Of a stretch of DNA of 64,000 nt, positions 29,801 to 38,789 are shown one piece after another. The notes beneath the pieces were generated by a model that saw only the letters and a list, made by a program, of their open reading frames with translations, did not search any database and was not told where the DNA came from. The stretch comes from Acidithiobacillus ferrianus (lineage in GTDB: Bacteria > Pseudomonadota > Gammaproteobacteria > Acidithiobacillales > Acidithiobacillaceae): contig NZ_WNJL01000011.1 in assembly GCF_010378095.1 (NCBI RefSeq), forward strand, positions 124,001-188,000. The letters run 5' to 3'. The position numbers and the translations under genes were made by a program. Numbering within the stretch: position 1 is the stretch's first letter; each line of letters opens with the position of its first letter.

Positions 29801-31666
29801 ATGTCTATTCAGCGGCTGGAAGCGGGGCAAGTGGAATGGGGTGGCCGGGCGCTGCTGGACCACGCCGAACTGAATCTGGAGGCCAGTGAGCGGGTCGGAG
29901 TCATTGGCCGCAATGGTGAGGGCAAGTCGACCTTGCTGCAAGTGTTGGCGGGCCTTGCTCCCCTGGATGCCGGGACGCTGTGGGTCGCCCCCGGCATTCA
30001 CCGCGCCTATCTGGCCCAGGAGCCCGAACTGACCGGCGAGCACGACCTGCTCACCGCCATCAAATCCGGGCACCCGGCTTGGCGGCACTTGCAGGACGCC
30101 GATGCGGACGATGCCCATGCCCATGCCCTCGCCGACCATCATGAGGCTTGGCAGATCGACTACAAGGCAGAAGCCCTGCGCGACAGTCTGGGCCTCCCCG
30201 CCGCGGGCGCGGTGAGCACCCTTTCCGGCGGCCAGCGCAAACGGGTGGCTATCGCCGCCACCCTCGTCGCCGAACCGGATCTGCTTTTTCTCGACGAGCC
30301 CACCAACCATCTCGACCTGCCCGCGATTCTGACGCTGGAGCAATCCCTGCTGCGCCACCGGGGTACGCTGGTCTTCATCACCCATGACCGGCGTTTTCTC
30401 GACCGCCTGGCGACCCGCATCATCGAACTGGATCGCGGGACACTGCGCAGTTTTCCCGGCACTTTTGCCGCTTATCAAAGCCGCAAGGCCGAAGTCCTCG
30501 CCGCCGAAGCCGCCGCCGACAGCCGTCTGGAAGGACAACTCGCGGAAGAAGAGGCCTGGTTGCGCCAGGGCGTCAAAGCCCGTGCCAAACGCAATCAGGG
30601 CCGCCTGCGGCGTCTGGAGGGCTTGCGTGAGGAGCGCGCCAGCCGCCGCCAGCGGCAGGGGCAGGCCACCCTGCAAATCAGCACGGCAGACCGTTCCGGC
30701 GTACTCATCGCCGAACTGGATCACGTTTCTTTTGCCTATAAGGAGCGTCCGGTCATCCGCGATTTTTCCACACGCATCGAACGTGGCGACCGGGTCGGCA
30801 TCATCGGCCCCAACGGGGCGGGCAAGACGACGCTGCTGCGCCTGATACTCGGCGAACTGGCGCCGCAACAAGGCAGCATCCGGCGAGGGACCAAACAGGA
30901 AGTGGCCTACTTCGACCAGATGCGCGCCGCCCTCGACCCCGAGAGCCGGGTGGCGGACGCCATAGCCGATGGCAATGACTTTATCGAAATCAATGGCGAG
31001 CGTCGCCATGTGCTCGGCTATTTGCAGGACTTCCTCTTCCCGCCCGACCGGGCGCGGGGCCTGGTCAAGGCGCTTTCCGGAGGGGAGCGGGCACGCCTGC
31101 TGCTGGCCCGTCTTTTTGCCCGTCCTGCCAATATCCTGGTGCTGGATGAGCCCACCAACGATCTGGATCTGGAAACCCTGGAGATTCTCGAAGAGCGCCT
31201 GCTGAGCTATCCCGGCACCCTCTTTCTGGTCTCCCATGACCGCGACTTTCTCGATAACGTGGTCACCCAGGTCATCGCCTTCGGGGAAGGGGGTCAGCTC
31301 AGTCAGAACGCGGGCGGCTATGAGGACTGGTCACGCTGGCAGGAAACATTACAGCGCCAGGCCAGGGCCGCGACCAGCCCTGCGCCCAAGGGCGCAGGCA
31401 AACGTGATGGTGGCAAGGGCAAAAAATCAGCGATGAGCTATAAGGAAACACAGGAACTGGTCGCCTTGCCCGCGCACATCGAGGCGTTGGAGAAGGAACA
31501 ACGTGAAATCGCCAGCGCGTTGGGCCAGGTCGAGATCTACCAGGACCCCGGGCGCCTGCGCGACGTGCAAATCCGTGCCGATGCGGTCAGCGCGGCACTC
31601 GCCGCCACTTACGCACGCTGGGAAGCCCTGGAGGAGAAAGCGGCGTCCACGGCTGTCGACTCCTGA
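29801..31666 (+). CDS. uup: ABC-F ATPase Uup
   Basis: Soluble double-cassette ATPase of the ABC-F group, acting on ribosomes or DNA rather than membranes. The 621-residue protein has Walker A motifs GRNGEGKST and GPNGAGKTT and signatures LSGGQRKRVAIA and LSGGERARLLLA, each followed by DEPTNxLD. The C-terminal section (about 540-621) is the helical arm of Uup (SYKETQELVALPAHIEALEK). ATG 29801 follows AGGGAGGA. Confidence 0.92.
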   Translation: MSIQRLEAGQVEWGGRALLDHAELNLEASERVGVIGRNGEGKSTLLQVLAGLAPLDAGTLWVAPGIHRAYLAQEPELTGEHDLLTAIKSGHPAWRHLQDADADDAHAHALADHHEAWQIDYKAEALRDSLGLPAAGAVSTLSGGQRKRVAIAATLVAEPDLLFLDEPTNHLDLPAILTLEQSLLRHRGTLVFITHDRRFLDRLATRIIELDRGTLRSFPGTFAAYQSRKAEVLAAEAAADSRLEGQLAEEEAWLRQGVKARAKRNQGRLRRLEGLREERASRRQRQGQATLQISTADRSGVLIAELDHVSFAYKERPVIRDFSTRIERGDRVGIIGPNGAGKTTLLRLILGELAPQQGSIRRGTKQEVAYFDQMRAALDPESRVADAIADGNDFIEINGERRHVLGYLQDFLFPPDRARGLVKALSGGERARLLLARLFARPANILVLDEPTNDLDLETLEILEERLLSYPGTLFLVSHDRDFLDNVVTQVIAFGEGGQLSQNAGGYEDWSRWQETLQRQARAATSPAPKGAGKRDGGKGKKSAMSYKETQELVALPAHIEALEKEQREIASALGQVEIYQDPGRLRDVQIRADAVSAALAATYARWEALEEKAASTAVDS

Positions 31667-31701
31667 TTGCCGGGACGATGCCCCCCTCACGCATTGGCAG
31701 G

Positions 31702-32025
31702 TCAGGCAGGCGATTTGGGCCCGCGCCGCGTCTTGTCGCGCAAAAGTAGCTGCAAAAGCAGGCCGTCGACAATAGCCGGCACCAGGGTGGCCATCAAGCC
31801 CACCGCCATACTCAGCCAGGGACCCGGCGGGACCCGCGGATCCGGGATAAAGCCCTGCCATTGCCAGGGCAACCCGGTTACTCCATAGGCGAGAATCAGT
31901 CCCGGAATCAGCAGCAGGCCATCCACGGCCAGCAGCAACAGGACCGCCAGCAGCACCAGCAGCACCCAGGCCGCCCCCTGGGTGAGTTCGCGCAGCCACC
32001 ACGTCCAGTCGCGCCGCTTAACCAC
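31702..32025 (-). CDS. Small membrane protein, unknown
   Basis: A 107-residue protein with two strongly hydrophobic stretches (AAWVLLVLLAVLLLLAVDGL and SMAVGLMATLVPAIVDGLLL) separated by a Trp/Pro-rich loop, and a basic tail. It begins at GTG 32025, overlapping the preceding small gene. No family was recognised. The strand and overlaps place it at the end of the PBP operon, suggesting an envelope role. Confidence 0.6.
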   Translation of the reverse strand: MVKRRDWTWWLRELTQGAAWVLLVLLAVLLLLAVDGLLLIPGLILAYGVTGLPWQWQGFIPDPRVPPGPWLSMAVGLMATLVPAIVDGLLLQLLLRDKTRRGPKSPA

Positions 32026-32329
32026 GGTACACCCAGAGCACGATATCCCGGCGCAGGACCGTCACCGGAGCGCCATCCCTGAAGTCCAGGGTCACGCTGG
32101 GCCAGAAGGCCGCGTTGGCGGAGCGCGGATTCACCCGATAGGCGCCCGGCCAATCCGGAGCGGCCATCGCGCGATGTCCCCCGGCCATGATGGCGCGCGC
32201 GCCGGCCGCATTCACATAGAGATGCGCTACCGGAACACGGCAGAATACCGCGTATGCCAACACCCCCAACAGGATTGCCGCGATACCGGCGGTCAGCGTT
32301 CCCGCAACCCAGTTGTCCAGTCTGTTCAA
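32018..32329 (-). CDS. Small membrane-anchored protein, unknown
   Basis: A 103-residue protein with one N-terminal transmembrane helix (TLTAGIAAILLGVLAYAVF) and a periplasmic part. The start is a TTG overlapping the PBP stop (TTGA) behind a strong GGAGG site, so it is probably translated by coupling with the PBP. No family recognised. Confidence 0.6.
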   Translation of the reverse strand: MNRLDNWVAGTLTAGIAAILLGVLAYAVFCRVPVAHLYVNAAGARAIMAGGHRAMAAPDWPGAYRVNPRSANAAFWPSVTLDFRDGAPVTVLRRDIVLWVYRG

Positions 32330-34080
32330 TTGCCGCCTCCTTCCGCCCAGATCTCCGCCTGAGTGGCCGTGATATGCTTATCCTTGGAAACGCAGGCCTT
32401 GCCTCCGCACCAGCGTGGGGCGATGTTCAGCCCTTCGAGGGCATGGCGCATGGTCACCCGAAACACGGGCGCCGATTCCACGCCACCAAAGTTCCAGTAA
32501 CGGGTACTCCCGCGCAGCGATACGGCCATCACCAACTGGGGTGCGAAACCCGGCGCGAAACCCACAAAGGTGGCATTGGTCTTGTTCTTCAAGAAGCCGT
32601 CCTTGCCATTGGCCATATTGGCGGTACCCGTCTTGCCGGCCACCGCATAACCGGGGATCGCGGCAAGAATGCCGGTGCCGCTGGCGGCGCAGACCCCTTC
32701 TAGCCAGTGCCGCAAGTGGGCGGCGACATCCGCGGGCATGATACGCACGCGCTGCGTCGATTGCCCACTCACCAGTACCGGCGTGACATGATAACCGCCG
32801 TTGGCGATGGCCGCATAACCTTCGGCCAACTGCAGCGTCGTCACCGACACCCCGTAACCCAACGCAATGGTCGCATGGCGCGCCTTATCCCAGGTTTGTG
32901 GCGGCGGGAGTACACCACTCGTCCCGCCCGCAAAGCCCAGATCCGGTTCCGCACCGAATCCCGCGGCCAGATACATGTCGTAGATCGCTTGCGCGGGGGT
33001 CCGCAAAGCGATTTTAGCCGCGCCGATGTCACTGGAGTATTTGAGGATGTGCGCCACATTCAGTTCATGGTGGATTACATCGTCACGGATACAGAAACCG
33101 CCGACGGGTAAGCAGTGGGAGACATTGAAGCGTTGATCCGGCTGGACGCTGTTCGTCTCGAGCGCGGCGGCCACCATGAAGGGTTTCATCACGGAACCGG
33201 GCTCAAAGGCCTGATGCACGGCGTTGTTCACGTAGTCGGCGGGGTCCCCGCAGTCCCCACGCGCGTTGGGATTGCAGGAGGGTACACTGGCCATGGCAAG
33301 AATCTGCCCGGTCCGCACGTTCATCACCACCGCCGAGCCATCTGTGGCGCCAAAATGTTTTTGCGCGGCCAACAAGGTCATATAGGCCCAATATTGGATC
33401 TGCGGATTGATCGTCAGGTGGAGATCGTGGCCGGGCACCGGCGCCTGCCGGGCGCCCAAGACACGCAGTACCTCGCCCTGCCCGTCCACCAGTACTTTTT
33501 CACGGCCCGCCTTGCCCGCCAACCAGGCGTTGTAACCCATCTCCAGACCGGCGGCACCCTGATGATCCAGATGGACCAGACCAAGCAAGGGCGTCGTCAC
33601 CGCGCCCAAGGGATAATAGGTGCGGCTGGTTCTTTGTACATAAATGCCCGGTATCTGCAGGGCGTTCAGCGCCGTACCCAGTTGCGGCTGTCCCTGGCGC
33701 AGAATATAGGCAAAGCCCGATCCCGCCGATTGCACTCGCGCCGTCAGTGTTTTCAGGCTTATGTCCAGGGTCCGCGCCACCCTGCCCCACACTTTGCGTT
33801 GGGCATTGAAGATGCGCGGATCGGCCCAAATGGTCACAGCGGGCACATTCACCGCCAACGCTTCGCCGTTGTTGCCATAAATCACGCCGCGATCGGCAGG
33901 CAAGGGTCGCGTCTGCAAGTAGCGCATGCGTCCCTGAGCACGCAGATCGTGGGCCTGCCACCATTGCAGTTCCGTATCCCGGACCAACACCACCGTCAAT
34001 CCCAGAAAAATAACGGCGAACAGCGCCGCCGCGCGCCAGCGCGGTAGGATACGCCGCAAGTTTAGCCGCTCAGAGGCCAT
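32326..34080 (-). CDS. Class B penicillin-binding protein (FtsI/PBP-like transpeptidase)
   Basis: Peptidoglycan transpeptidase with one N-terminal membrane helix (residues 16-34), the PBP dimerisation domain (PADRGVIYGNNGEALAVNVP) and the transpeptidase domain. Active-site motifs are SxxK EPGSVMKP (Ser296), SSD at 349-351 where FtsI usually has SSN, and KTG at 483. At 584 residues it is FtsI-sized, but it is not in a division-wall cluster; it leads an operon with two small membrane proteins. Probably a second PBP3-like enzyme. Confidence 0.85.
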   Translation of the reverse strand: MASERLNLRRILPRWRAAALFAVIFLGLTVVLVRDTELQWWQAHDLRAQGRMRYLQTRPLPADRGVIYGNNGEALAVNVPAVTIWADPRIFNAQRKVWGRVARTLDISLKTLTARVQSAGSGFAYILRQGQPQLGTALNALQIPGIYVQRTSRTYYPLGAVTTPLLGLVHLDHQGAAGLEMGYNAWLAGKAGREKVLVDGQGEVLRVLGARQAPVPGHDLHLTINPQIQYWAYMTLLAAQKHFGATDGSAVVMNVRTGQILAMASVPSCNPNARGDCGDPADYVNNAVHQAFEPGSVMKPFMVAAALETNSVQPDQRFNVSHCLPVGGFCIRDDVIHHELNVAHILKYSSDIGAAKIALRTPAQAIYDMYLAAGFGAEPDLGFAGGTSGVLPPPQTWDKARHATIALGYGVSVTTLQLAEGYAAIANGGYHVTPVLVSGQSTQRVRIMPADVAAHLRHWLEGVCAASGTGILAAIPGYAVAGKTGTANMANGKDGFLKNKTNATFVGFAPGFAPQLVMAVSLRGSTRYWNFGGVESAPVFRVTMRHALEGLNIAPRWCGGKACVSKDKHITATQAEIWAEGGGN

Positions 34081-34233
34081 GTACCGCTCCTCGACAGACC
34101 CCCTCCATCGCCGCGTAAAGCCCGGATACCATCCACATCAACGCGACCCCGCGGGCGCCAAGACACCCGGCGGCCGGGCACCCGCGTGGTCGGCGCGGTG
34201 CGCAAAAGCAGGGCACAACCTTCTTATCCACGT

Positions 34234-36291
34234 TCAGGGCACCATCGTTTTTGACCCAGCGCGGCGACGGATGGCCTGCAACATGGAAATGGCGGATGGG
34301 TACCCCGGATTCTCCCGCAACAACTGCAGCAGGGTCGCCGTGGCCGCGGATCGCTGGCCCGCCCGCCACTGGGTCACCGCTATCATCATCTGCAGATTGC
34401 TGCGCGAGTAGGGAAAGAGCGGACGTCGCAGGCCCGCGCGTAAAAAAACCACCCCGGCCTCGACCCGACCCTGATCCACGTAGGCCAATTGGCTGATCTG
34501 GTTGCGCAAACTGACGCTTTCGGGATTGATGGCCAAGCCCTGGCGCCAAGCCAACAGGGCCTTGCGCTCTCGCCGTGTCTTATCCAGACCCAGCAGGGCG
34601 CCCTGCCGCAGATAGAGATTTCCGATGGAGTTCAACACCCCCGATTGCTGTGGGATGCCCACCAAACTCTGGCGATATTGGCTGAGCGCCGCCTCCACCA
34701 GAGCACGACGGTGCGCGATATCCACTTGCGTATCCCGGTCGGCAAGCGCCAGATAGGTATTGGCGAGATAAACATGTGGCTGGGTCGCCAGCGGACGGAC
34801 CAGTGTCAGCCAGTTCGCGGCCTTCATCAGAAAAATGGCGCGTTGGTTCGCATTGGGCATAACCCGGCTCAGCCAACCGTTGTCACTGAGCAGGGCAAAA
34901 GTCGCCGCGTCCGCCACCAGATTCCAGGAAGCCATTACCACCGCGATGATCAGCAATGCCTGGGCAAAGAAACCGTGGCGGATGCCCATCCGCGGCAACA
35001 AAGGGGCCGTCTCCCCATGCGCGTTGGTGATCCGCCAGGCGCGCGCCAGGAAAAGTCCGGCCAGCAGACTCAGGGGCAGGTTGTAAAAAATGAAATTTCC
35101 CAGGGCATGACCGGTGATGGCGAAGACTCCGAGTACCAGGCCCAACGCCTGCAGGCGCCGGGCGTCATGGATCTGCACCGCCTTACCCGCCTGATACAGC
35201 AGACGATACAACGCGTACATGAGCACTCCGGCGAAACTGAGCAGGAAACCCAGATTGATGAGACCACCCTCGGCCAGATATTCCAGATAATCATTGTGGG
35301 CATAGGTGCCCGCCGACGCCAGCTCACCCGGCAGGCGATAGGCGGGATAATTGAGAAAATAAGACCCGATTCCCGTTCCCAGCCAGGGATGGCTCAGGAA
35401 CATGTGCCAGGTGGCAATCCACATGAACTTACGCGATACCGTGGTCATGTTACTGGTGATGTAGCTGGGCGCGAGATGGCCGATCAGATCGAAACCGTGG
35501 GCGTAATCCATCAGCAGGAGCGCGATGAATGTCAGCGCGAAGATCAGTGCAAAGCGGGAAAGCGCCGCGGGCTGCCGCCATAATCCCCAGAGGGCAAAAG
35601 GCATGGTACAGACCCACGCCAGGAAGCCGCCACGGCTACTGGTGGAAAAAAAGGCAAGCAGGAGCAGGGTCAGCGTCACCAGGTAAAACAGGGCCGTCGG
35701 ATCGATGCGACCGCTCAGAAAGCGCACACTGCGGCGACCATCCTGCACAAAATAGGCGACCAGGGTCGGAAAAAACAGGAGGTTCAACCAAGCGGCATAA
35801 CTGTTGGTGTCCAGCAGCGGGCCGTAAGGCCGCAAATTGACCAGGTCTATCCCCTGCCCCATCCACACGTAATACTGCCAAAGGGCCATTCCGCTCAATA
35901 TCCAGGCGCTGGCCAGCACCCCGCGCCAGAGCCAGATCCAGAGCGGTTCGGCGAGCGGCTCCGGGATCCCCATGCTGATAAGGAAGACCAGCGGCAAAGC
36001 GCCCAGCACCCAGAAGTAGAACCAACTGCTGTAGGGCGAACCGCTCCAGAACAAGGTCAAACCGAGCCACAGAAACCAGCACAACATGAACACCGGCAGA
36101 AAGCCACGCGGCCAGGGCAGACCATCCCGCAGACGCGGCCACCAGACCAGAACCCCCCAGATCAGCAACACCACGCTGGCCGAGGCCAGCAACGGGATCA
36201 ACTGGCCGTTGTAATACCAGGACAAGACATAGGCAAACAGCGGAAAGGCGGCGTAGAGCCAAACCCGAGCAGACGATACGACAGGGTTCAC
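34234..36291 (-). CDS. O-antigen ligase-like membrane protein with C-terminal TPR region
   Basis: A 685-residue polytopic protein with roughly twelve hydrophobic segments. It holds a Wzy_C/WaaL motif: HPWLGTGIGSYFLNYPAY, then AHNDYLEYLAEGG. The last 180 residues (after about 500) are soluble and TPR-like (LNSIGNLYLRQGALL, QISQLAYVDQGR). Such proteins transfer lipid-linked glycan to lipid A or to pilin; which one is not visible here. The start is GTG 36291 with GGAGGA immediately upstream, overlapping the small gene before it. Confidence 0.85.
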   Translation of the reverse strand: MNPVVSSARVWLYAAFPLFAYVLSWYYNGQLIPLLASASVVLLIWGVLVWWPRLRDGLPWPRGFLPVFMLCWFLWLGLTLFWSGSPYSSWFYFWVLGALPLVFLISMGIPEPLAEPLWIWLWRGVLASAWILSGMALWQYYVWMGQGIDLVNLRPYGPLLDTNSYAAWLNLLFFPTLVAYFVQDGRRSVRFLSGRIDPTALFYLVTLTLLLLAFFSTSSRGGFLAWVCTMPFALWGLWRQPAALSRFALIFALTFIALLLMDYAHGFDLIGHLAPSYITSNMTTVSRKFMWIATWHMFLSHPWLGTGIGSYFLNYPAYRLPGELASAGTYAHNDYLEYLAEGGLINLGFLLSFAGVLMYALYRLLYQAGKAVQIHDARRLQALGLVLGVFAITGHALGNFIFYNLPLSLLAGLFLARAWRITNAHGETAPLLPRMGIRHGFFAQALLIIAVVMASWNLVADAATFALLSDNGWLSRVMPNANQRAIFLMKAANWLTLVRPLATQPHVYLANTYLALADRDTQVDIAHRRALVEAALSQYRQSLVGIPQQSGVLNSIGNLYLRQGALLGLDKTRRERKALLAWRQGLAINPESVSLRNQISQLAYVDQGRVEAGVVFLRAGLRRPLFPYSRSNLQMMIAVTQWRAGQRSAATATLLQLLRENPGYPSAISMLQAIRRRAGSKTMVP

Positions 36292-36488
36292 TGATCCTCC
36301 CCGGCATGCTGTGGACAACGGTAGTCGCCATGCCCTCGGCAGACTGCGGAGCGGACGGATAGGTACCGGTGACAGCGTGTGCAACGCACCAGCCGATCCA
36401 CGGCGGATCTCTTCGAGTGGCGTTGCCGGTGGCGCCATCCATAAAACAGGAGTGCGGCAAACACGGTCAGCATCAGCCACTTCAGCAT
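36288..36488 (-). CDS. Small PP0621-like membrane protein with Cys pairs
   Basis: A 66-residue protein: one N-terminal membrane helix (LKWLMLTVFAALLFYGW), then a basic stretch and two Cys pairs (LVRCTRCHRYL, AVCRGHGDYRCPQH) that could bind zinc. This matches the PP0621 family. ATG 36488 was chosen; the open frame upstream runs into the tRNA. The TGA overlaps the GTG of the ligase gene, so the two form a unit. Confidence 0.75.
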   Translation of the reverse strand: MLKWLMLTVFAALLFYGWRHRQRHSKRSAVDRLVRCTRCHRYLSVRSAVCRGHGDYRCPQHAGEDQ

Positions 36489-36583
36489 AAGCACAAATAT
36501 CCGTGTTGAGGTACGAAACCGCAGCGCATTGTCCGCTTGCGCATCCGCCGTGACCACAGACGCGACAACCGTCAATTTCCTAT

Positions 36584-36608
36584 GAAAAAGGCCCAACGAT
36601 GCGGGCCT
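36584..36608 (-). terminator. Terminator behind tRNA-Pro
   Basis: On the minus strand, AGGCCC (36608-36603) pairs with GGGCCT (36594-36589) across an 8-base loop, followed by five Ts (36588-36584). It lies 9 bases after the tRNA-Pro CCA. Confidence 0.75.
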
Positions 36609-36617
36609 CTCCGAATT

Positions 36618-36694
<77 letters not shown>

Positions 36695-36704
36695 ATGACA
36701 TCAT

Positions 36705-37673
36705 CTAAAAATCTCGCTCCACCGAGAATGCCGCCAGAAAGGCCAAAGCCTCTTTCTCTGGACTCCCCGGGAACCCGGCCAAACAAGCAATCGCCTGTTC
36801 CGCCTTGTCGGACGCAACGCGCAAAGTGTAATCAATTGACCCTGTCCTGGCAATGATGTCCCAGACGGGATCAAAAACGGCGGGGGGGTTACCACGAAGC
36901 GCCTCGCGCAGCACCGCCCGCTCGGCGGCCGTGGCGCATTCCATGGCGTGAATGTAAGGCAACGTCGCCTTACCATCGGCCAGATCGTCACCACGATTCT
37001 TGCCCATTTTTTCGGCGCAGGTGGAGTAGTCCAGGGCATCGTCCACTAACTGAAAGGCCATTCCGAGCAGAGAGCCGTAACGCATCAGAGCGGTTTCGTT
37101 GGCGGTATCCAGCCCATTCACGATCGCGCCGATGCGCGCCGCGGCCTCAAAAAGCTTGGCGGTCTTGGCCTCGATCACGGCGAAATAGGCCCCCGACCCC
37201 AGGTGGGGATCGTTGGCGTTCTCCAACTGTGCCACTTCGCCTTGAGCAATGACGCTGGTGGCCTCCGCCATGGTGGCGAGGATGCGCATATCGCCGTCCC
37301 GTACCATCATTTCGAAGGAACGGGCGTAGAGGAAGTCGCCGACCAAGACCGCCGCAGCGTTGCCCCAGAGTTGATTGGCCGTCGCGTTGTTGCGCCGCAG
37401 TTCGGAACCGTCCACCACGTCATCGTGCAGCAACGTCGCCGTATGGATGAACTCGACCACGGCGGCCAGCGGAATCGGGCGGGGACCGCGCTCACCCCCC
37501 ATACGCGCCGCCAGCAGCAGGACGATGGGGCGCAGCCTTTTACCACCAGCATTGATCAGGTAGGCGCCCATAGCCGGGATGGTCGGCACCCCGGAACGCA
37601 ATTGCTCCTGGATGACCCCGTTCACCGCCATCATATCAGACCGCACGAGACGGTTGACTTCCTCCAAATCCAT
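36705..37673 (-). CDS. ispB: Polyprenyl diphosphate synthase (octaprenyl, IspB-like)
   Basis: Trans-prenyltransferase making the isoprenoid tail of quinones. The 322-residue protein has the first Asp-rich motif HDDVVDGSELRRN, the second LVDDALDYST, and GGKRLRPIVLLL. The chain length (C40) is assumed from the proteobacterial homologue; chain-length residues were not evaluated. The nearby tRNA-Pro downstream is a frequent neighbour. Confidence 0.93.
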   Translation of the reverse strand: MDLEEVNRLVRSDMMAVNGVIQEQLRSGVPTIPAMGAYLINAGGKRLRPIVLLLAARMGGERGPRPIPLAAVVEFIHTATLLHDDVVDGSELRRNNATANQLWGNAAAVLVGDFLYARSFEMMVRDGDMRILATMAEATSVIAQGEVAQLENANDPHLGSGAYFAVIEAKTAKLFEAAARIGAIVNGLDTANETALMRYGSLLGMAFQLVDDALDYSTCAEKMGKNRGDDLADGKATLPYIHAMECATAAERAVLREALRGNPPAVFDPVWDIIARTGSIDYTLRVASDKAEQAIACLAGFPGSPEKEALAFLAAFSVERDF

Positions 37674-37784
37674 GCCTTGCTGCCCCTCTGTCTGCCTGCA
37701 TCAACACTTGCTCGCACCTGCACGGTGTTGAGCTTGCGGTCGCAGGCGATTGTCGTTAGCGCGGCACGAGCTTGTCAAGCAAGC

Positions 37785-38726
37785 CTATCCGCCACTTTGG
37801 GCGGAACCGGACAAGCCTGCCGGAATCTCGACACGACGGGACCGGGCCAACTGCCGCAATACCTCCGGATCGCCATCCCATTGCGTCAATACACGCCACA
37901 GAGGATGCGGCCCCAGATCGGCGCCCGCGCGCAACATGCGCTCGCGCAGAGTCTTGCCACCGGTTCCCACGGCCAGGAAAAGCAGGATCAACGTGTTGAT
38001 GTAATCTTCGATATGGTGTTGCTGATGGGTGATACGCAGGAGTTCGGCGTAGAGCGGCAGGCGCTGCGGCTCATGGACCATCGCCCGCTGCAGCACCGCC
38101 ATCCCATAGACCGGATCGGAATTTCGGGAGACCAGGGTCAGCGCCATCTCCGCCGTCATGGCCACTTCCGGGGCCTGGGCCTGCGGTATGGGCACCGCCA
38201 TCCCCACCTTCTCGGCCAGCACCAGGAGTTCAAGATTACCAGGATCCTGCGTCAGACCGGTATCTATGCGTTCCTGCCACCAATCCTCCGTCATAGGGGC
38301 AGCACCGGGCTTTTCTCCCAAACTTTCGAGCAGAGTGGCGTAGCCATCCATATCCGCCATGGCCAGGTACGTGTCGAGGAGGCGATTGATGGCCCGGGTT
38401 TCGTGTGGATTCAGATCCACATACCAGCGCAGCACCGTGGCCGCTTGCGCATAGTGGCCATATTCCAAATAGATGGTAGCCTCGTTGAGCAGGTCTTCGA
38501 CGCTGAGCGCTTGCTGCTCGACACCACCGTCCACCCCCGCCGGGGGAACGGGCACTTCCACGCCGGTTTCAGAAGACACCGGTTGTGGTGCCCGTGCGAC
38601 GGATGCAACATCGGGCGCGCTCCCGCTGTTTTGCACACGCCGGCGGCGCGCCCGGAGGCGGATAAACACTTCCACCAGCAGCAAGACAACAACAATAACC
38701 TCCAGAAACAGTATGATTCCTTGCAT
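37785..38726 (-). CDS. FimV-like membrane-anchored TPR protein
   Basis: A 313-residue protein with one N-terminal transmembrane helix (GIILFLEVIVVVLLLVEVFI), a Pro/Val-rich linker (about 30-75) and a helical C-terminal part. The block LNEATIYLEYGHYAQAATVL is typical of the FimV/TPR family, which scaffolds type IV pilus or polar factors. ATG 38726 was chosen. It lies between ispB and glnG; no functional link to either is seen. Confidence 0.65.
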   Translation of the reverse strand: MQGIILFLEVIVVVLLLVEVFIRLRARRRRVQNSGSAPDVASVARAPQPVSSETGVEVPVPPAGVDGGVEQQALSVEDLLNEATIYLEYGHYAQAATVLRWYVDLNPHETRAINRLLDTYLAMADMDGYATLLESLGEKPGAAPMTEDWWQERIDTGLTQDPGNLELLVLAEKVGMAVPIPQAQAPEVAMTAEMALTLVSRNSDPVYGMAVLQRAMVHEPQRLPLYAELLRITHQQHHIEDYINTLILLFLAVGTGGKTLRERMLRAGADLGPHPLWRVLTQWDGDPEVLRQLARSRRVEIPAGLSGSAQSGG

Positions 38727-38789
38727 AGACCCCTCAGCCCGATCCAATCCCCAGGCGTACCCTTTATTCAAACATTATGGACAGGGGAT

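Noticed and set aside
29762..31237. 491-codon minus-strand frame opposite uup
   Set aside because: Shadow of the well-supported uup gene; no family features and no ribosome site.
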